Shown here one piece after another: positions 40,337 through 46,402 of a stretch of 46,402 nt of DNA. Both the position numbers and the translations under genes were made by a program. The notes under the pieces are model-generated. The model saw only the letters and a program-made list of their open reading frames with translations, searched no databases and was not told the DNA's origin. The stretch is from Nitriliruptoraceae bacterium (GTDB taxonomy: Bacteria > Actinomycetota > Nitriliruptoria > Nitriliruptorales > Nitriliruptoraceae): assembly GCA_020832455.1 (NCBI GenBank), contig JAFIEQ010000014.1:1-46402 (forward strand), given 5' to 3'. Each line of letters starts with the position of its first letter. Positions within the stretch are counted from its first letter, which is position 1.

Positions 40337-40951
40337 TCACCGCGACCTGTCGTCGGATCCGCTGGCATCCGGGTCGTGGGCCGGGTCGTGGGCCGGGTCG
40401 TGGGCCTCGCCAGGCTCGGCGGGCACCGCATCGGGGACCAGGACCGTGGTGAGCACCCGCCGGCGCCGGCCCGGAGCCGGCGGGTTGCTCGCCGCAGCAC
40501 GCAGCGGCGCCCGCATCGCCTCGAGCAGGTGGTCGAGCTCGTCGTCGTCCGCCCACACCGCGATCTGGCGGTAGCCGAACCCGTCCTCGGCGGGCGCGGC
40601 CCCCTCGGTGTCGAGGTAATCGGTGGCGGCCTGCAACACACCGGCGAGGAAGGCCGTGACCGCGTCTCGGTGCTGCTCACTCGACATCGTCGCGGCCCGT
40701 TCGGGGCCGATCGACGCCGCATCGAGCACCACCCGCAACGTGCGCTCGACCGCCCCGCGGACCTGCCGCTCGGCGACGACCTCCAGCACCCCGCCGTCCA
40801 CCAGCGCGGCCACGTGGCGGTAGAGCGACGCGGTCGGCACGTCCGGCACCGCGTCGGCCAGCGCAGCCGTGGTGAGCTCTCGGCCGAGCGCGGCCTGCAG
40901 CAGCCGCAACCGCACCGGATGCAGGACCAACCTCGTGCGCTCGTCGCTCAT
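40337..40951 (-). CDS. Helix-turn-helix transcriptional regulator
   Basis: A 204-residue regulator with an ArsR/PadR-like winged helix at about 10-65: HPVRLRLLQAALGRELTTAA, then VPTASLYRHVAALVDGGVLEV, the recognition helix being SLYRHVAAL. The C-terminal part (about 85-150) is helical with an acidic DDDELDHLLEAMR stretch and may sense ligand. The extreme C-terminus has an in-frame AHDP repeat. Its ATG at 40951 lies 37 bases from a perfect palindrome and diverges from a hydrolase gene, suggesting autoregulation and control of the hydrolase. Ligand unknown. Confidence 0.82.
   Translation of the reverse strand: MSDERTRLVLHPVRLRLLQAALGRELTTAALADAVPDVPTASLYRHVAALVDGGVLEVVAERQVRGAVERTLRVVLDAASIGPERAATMSSEQHRDAVTAFLAGVLQAATDYLDTEGAAPAEDGFGYRQIAVWADDDELDHLLEAMRAPLRAAASNPPAPGRRRRVLTTVLVPDAVPAEPGEAHDPAHDPAHDPDASGSDDRSR
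40369..40404. repeat. 12-bp tandem repeat in regulator tail
   Basis: Three perfect copies of CCGGGTCGTGGG at 40369-40380, 40381-40392 and 40393-40404. On the minus strand they encode the AHDP repeat at the C-terminus of the regulator. Copy-number change would keep the frame. Confidence 0.85.
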
Positions 40952-40988
40952 CGGGTCCGTCGACCTCCCCGACCGCTCGCCGCGGCCG

Positions 40989-41014
40989 TATCGTTCTCGT
41001 ATATGAGAACGATA
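40989..41014. promoter_or_regulatory. Perfect palindromic operator in the divergent region
   Basis: TATCGTTCTC (40989-40998) and GAGAACGATA (41005-41014) are exact inverted repeats, 10 bases each, separated by GTATAT. It is centred between the regulator (minus, start 40951) and the hydrolase (plus, start 41055). Its AT-rich core stands out in this GC-rich genome. It is the likely binding site for the neighbouring regulator. Confidence 0.8.
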
Positions 41015-41054
41015 GCGGATGCCCGCGACATCCCGCGGAACCCAGGAGCGCCAG

Positions 41055-41996
41055 ATGCCCGCCGATCACCCCGTCTCCTTCCTCGCCGCCGACGGCACCA
41101 GCCGTCTCGCCGGCACCTGCACGCTGCCCGACGGCGATGGTCCGCACGCGGCCGCGCTGCTGATCGTCGGCTCCGGTCCGGTGGACCGCGACAGCGACCA
41201 CGACAGGCTGGCGCTCGGCGTGACCCGCGAGATCGCTGCGGCGCTGGCCCGCGCCGGGATCGCGACCTGGCGATACGACAAGCGGGGGGTCGGGGACTCC
41301 GAGGGCTCGTACGTCGAGACGACCTTCACCGACGCCCGTGACGACGCCGCCGCGGCGCTGGCCGCATTGCGCTCTCGACCGGATATCGACCCCCGGCGCG
41401 TCGTGGTGATCGGCCACAGCGAGGGCGCCCTGCACGCCGCGGCGTTGGGCACCGCCCACCCGGACCTGGCCGGCGTTGTGCTGCTCTCGGGGCCAGCGGT
41501 CACCGGTGCGCAGGTGCTGGCCTGGCAGGCGGAGCGCATCCTGCCGACCCTGCCCCGAGCGGTCCGAGCACTGATGCGGCTGCTGCGCCAGACCCCGGCG
41601 CGTGCCCAGACGAAGTTGTTCGCCCGGGTGCGCGGCACCGATCGGGACGTGATCCGTGTGCAGGGGGTGCGGCTGAACGCCGGGTGGATGCGGGGCTTCA
41701 TCGACCACGACCCGGCGATCGATCTCGCCGCGATCCGCATGCCCGTGCTCGCGATCACGGGCGACCTCGACCTGCAGGTGGACCCCGACGACCTCGCGCG
41801 GATCGAGGCTCTGGTGACCCACGCCCCGGTCGAGGTCCACCGCCTACCCGGCGTCAACCACATCCTGCGGACCTGCGAGGATGGTGGCCGTCCCGGCGCC
41901 TACAAGCGCCAGGTGCGCTCGGGACAGCCCGTCGCACCGCAGGTCCACGAGCTGATGAGCCGCTGGATCGGCGAACGAACCGCGGTGCGCAGCTGA
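41055..41996 (+). CDS. Alpha/beta hydrolase
   Basis: A 313-residue serine hydrolase. The nucleophile is S122 in VVVIGHSEGALHAAA; the oxyanion and N-terminal strand is LLIVGSGPVDRDSDHD; RYDKRGVGDSEG is the typical loop; the acid is in VLAITGDLDLQVDP and the base in LPGVNHILRT. ATG at 41055 has AGGAG 6 bases upstream, although the frame is open from 41019. It has no signal peptide. Divergence from a HTH regulator suggests inducible detoxification or catabolism, but substrate is unknown. Confidence 0.87.
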   Translation: MPADHPVSFLAADGTSRLAGTCTLPDGDGPHAAALLIVGSGPVDRDSDHDRLALGVTREIAAALARAGIATWRYDKRGVGDSEGSYVETTFTDARDDAAAALAALRSRPDIDPRRVVVIGHSEGALHAAALGTAHPDLAGVVLLSGPAVTGAQVLAWQAERILPTLPRAVRALMRLLRQTPARAQTKLFARVRGTDRDVIRVQGVRLNAGWMRGFIDHDPAIDLAAIRMPVLAITGDLDLQVDPDDLARIEALVTHAPVEVHRLPGVNHILRTCEDGGRPGAYKRQVRSGQPVAPQVHELMSRWIGERTAVRS

Positions 41997-42047
41997 GCGC
42001 CCACGGACCCTGCGCAACGGCGTCCGGTCGGACGCCGGGACGCCCCG

Positions 42048-45434
<3,387 letters not shown>

Positions 45435-45483
45435 CCGGACCGCGAGCCGGTCGGGACAGGTCGACCGGGTCGGGGAGCTGGAC

Positions 45484-46402
45484 TCAGGGGGTGGTGAACA
45501 GGACCCGGACCTCACGGGGGCCATCGGCGGCCGCGTAGTGGATCACCACCCAGACCTGTCCCGAGGGTCGGCGGTCGAACGAGATCCGCAGGTTCTGACC
45601 CGCGGTGTTGAGCGTGCCGGGCGAGCTGTCCACGAGGACGGCCGAGCTGACGTCGGGTGCCTCGCCCCCGAGTTGGACCACGTTGCCTTCCAGGCTCGTG
45701 AGCACCAGGGTCAGGAAGCTGGCGCGGCGCGCCGTCGGGAGCTCGTCCGGCGGCTCGTCGGTGGCGGCCACCTCGACGTAGTGGATCTTGGTGTTGCGTC
45801 CCCCGACCGCGTCGACGGTCAGCGCACCGTCCTCGACCTCCACGATGGCGGTCGCCGTCGCGTGACGTGAGGACGAGCCGTTGCCGCCGCTCGGGACGTG
45901 CCCGGCGATCACCTGACGGCCCTCGACGTTGATCGCGTGCCGCTCCGGGTCCGGGAAGGACTGCGCATCCCCGACGGCCACGGTGACCTCGTAGGTGCCG
46001 TTGGGCACCTCGAGCTCCCAGTAGGCGTAGGCGGGCGTGCCGTTGAAGGCGGCACCGGTGCGCTGCAGATCGATCGACTGCATGTGCATCAACGTGTCGA
46101 GCCGTGGGTCCGACTGGATGCCTCGCTGACGGCCGTTGCCCGGGGTGGACCCCCCCACGGACAGGTCGATGGGCTCCCCCGTGACCTGGTCGCGCCAGCC
46201 GTACACGAGCGGTCCCACGTCCTCGCTGGTGGTGCGGGGCCCGAAGGGCGCGCCGACATCGACGAGGTAGCCGGTCGGGGCGCTCACCGCCGCCGACTGG
46301 AAGTTGACCTGGACGGGCCCGAAAGGAGCGGGATCAGGGTCGGGATCAGGCGTGGGATCCGGCGGCGGGGCCGGCGCGGGCGGCGGCGCAGGGGCCGGCG
46401 GG
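45484..46402 (-). CDS. Secreted malectin-like protein, 3' end only
   Basis: The reading frame runs past the window edge, so the N-terminus is missing. A Pro-rich linker (repeated PDP and PAPP) leads into VQVNFQSAAV and a carbohydrate-binding-type domain: YLVDVGAPFG, PLVYGWRDQ, RLDTLMHMQ, AYWELEVPNGTYEVTVAVGD and INVEGRQVIAG, which resemble malectin-like domains in bacterial extracellular proteins. A second, beta-rich domain follows to the end (SSPGTLNTAGQNLRISF). About 306 codons are visible. It is probably secreted and may bind glycans; a catalytic domain, if any, lies outside the window. Confidence 0.78.
   Translation of the reverse strand, partial: PPAPAPPPAPAPPPDPTPDPDPDPAPFGPVQVNFQSAAVSAPTGYLVDVGAPFGPRTTSEDVGPLVYGWRDQVTGEPIDLSVGGSTPGNGRQRGIQSDPRLDTLMHMQSIDLQRTGAAFNGTPAYAYWELEVPNGTYEVTVAVGDAQSFPDPERHAINVEGRQVIAGHVPSGGNGSSSRHATATAIVEVEDGALTVDAVGGRNTKIHYVEVAATDEPPDELPTARRASFLTLVLTSLEGNVVQLGGEAPDVSSAVLVDSSPGTLNTAGQNLRISFDRRPSGQVWVVIHYAAADGPREVRVLFTTP

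Overview
The window is chromosomal DNA from a very GC-rich bacterium, almost certainly a member of the Actinobacteriota. Supporting signs are heavy GTG start use, an InhA-like enoyl-ACP reductase, a group II truncated haemoglobin, a DUF2332 protein, GatCAB, a Nudix-type NAD regulator (NrtR) and dense operons joined by 4-bp ATGA/GTGA overlaps. A malyl-CoA lyase close to the Chloroflexus type and a strongly acidic secreted lipoprotein linker suggest a deep-branching, perhaps salt-adapted lineage such as the Nitriliruptoria; that placement is inference. Coding density is very high, no gap exceeds 300 bases, and I see no rRNA, tRNA, insertion sequence, phage or CRISPR.

Layout. 79-6474 (minus): a fatty-acid synthase II operon, transcribed fabD-fabH-fabG-acpP-fabF-plsC-acpS-fabI, with no dehydratase (fabZ/had) gene. 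6696-8596 (plus): kynureninase and a four-helix membrane protein. 8649-13680 (minus): a DUF2332 protein, serA, a truncated globin overlapping a GNAT acetyltransferase, and a dGTPase. 13787-17625 (minus): a phosphonate-type ABC importer phnD-phnC-phnE-phnE without catabolic genes. 17743-19534 (minus): a deoxyribonucleotidase-like protein and two tandem paralogues of unknown function. 19571-22112: a MaoC hydratase divergent from a malyl-CoA lyase and a second CitE-like lyase. 22169-25500 (minus): an alanine-glyoxylate-type aminotransferase, two tandem acyltransferases and a membrane-anchored protein. 25592-30079 (minus): ilvBN with a leader peptide and attenuator, and dxs. 30220-35317 (minus): a GGDEF remnant, a beta-propeller membrane protein and gatCAB. 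35466-37574 (minus): a GGDEF-EAL protein. 37642-40333 (plus): a pncB-pncA-nrtR NAD salvage operon behind a palindromic operator. 40337-41996: a helix-turn-helix regulator divergent from an alpha/beta hydrolase across a perfect palindrome. 42048-44791 (minus): ligA and a YGSN-motif protein. 45027-46402: a small membrane/zinc-ribbon protein and the 3' end of a secreted malectin-like protein that runs off the window.

How the genes fit together. The fab operon supplies acyl chains and includes a phosphatidate-forming acyltransferase; two more acyltransferases lie at 22.7-24.3 kb. Malyl-CoA lyase would release glyoxylate, which the nearby aminotransferase could turn into glycine. SerA and IlvBN are amino-acid entry points. 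PncA and PncB convert nicotinamide to nicotinate mononucleotide, and NrtR is expected to repress them in response to the NAD/ADP-ribose state.

The most informative findings are regulatory: a 24-codon ilv leader peptide ending Leu-Val-Val-Val-Pro ahead of a U-rich terminator; palindromic operators for the NAD operon, the hydrolase/regulator pair and the fab/kynU divergent region; and a GGDEF-domain tail left as a pseudogene fragment. I found no single large undescribed system. The best unknowns are the two tandem Tubby/LURP-like paralogues at 18498-19534 and the paired acyltransferases with a shared C-terminal signature.
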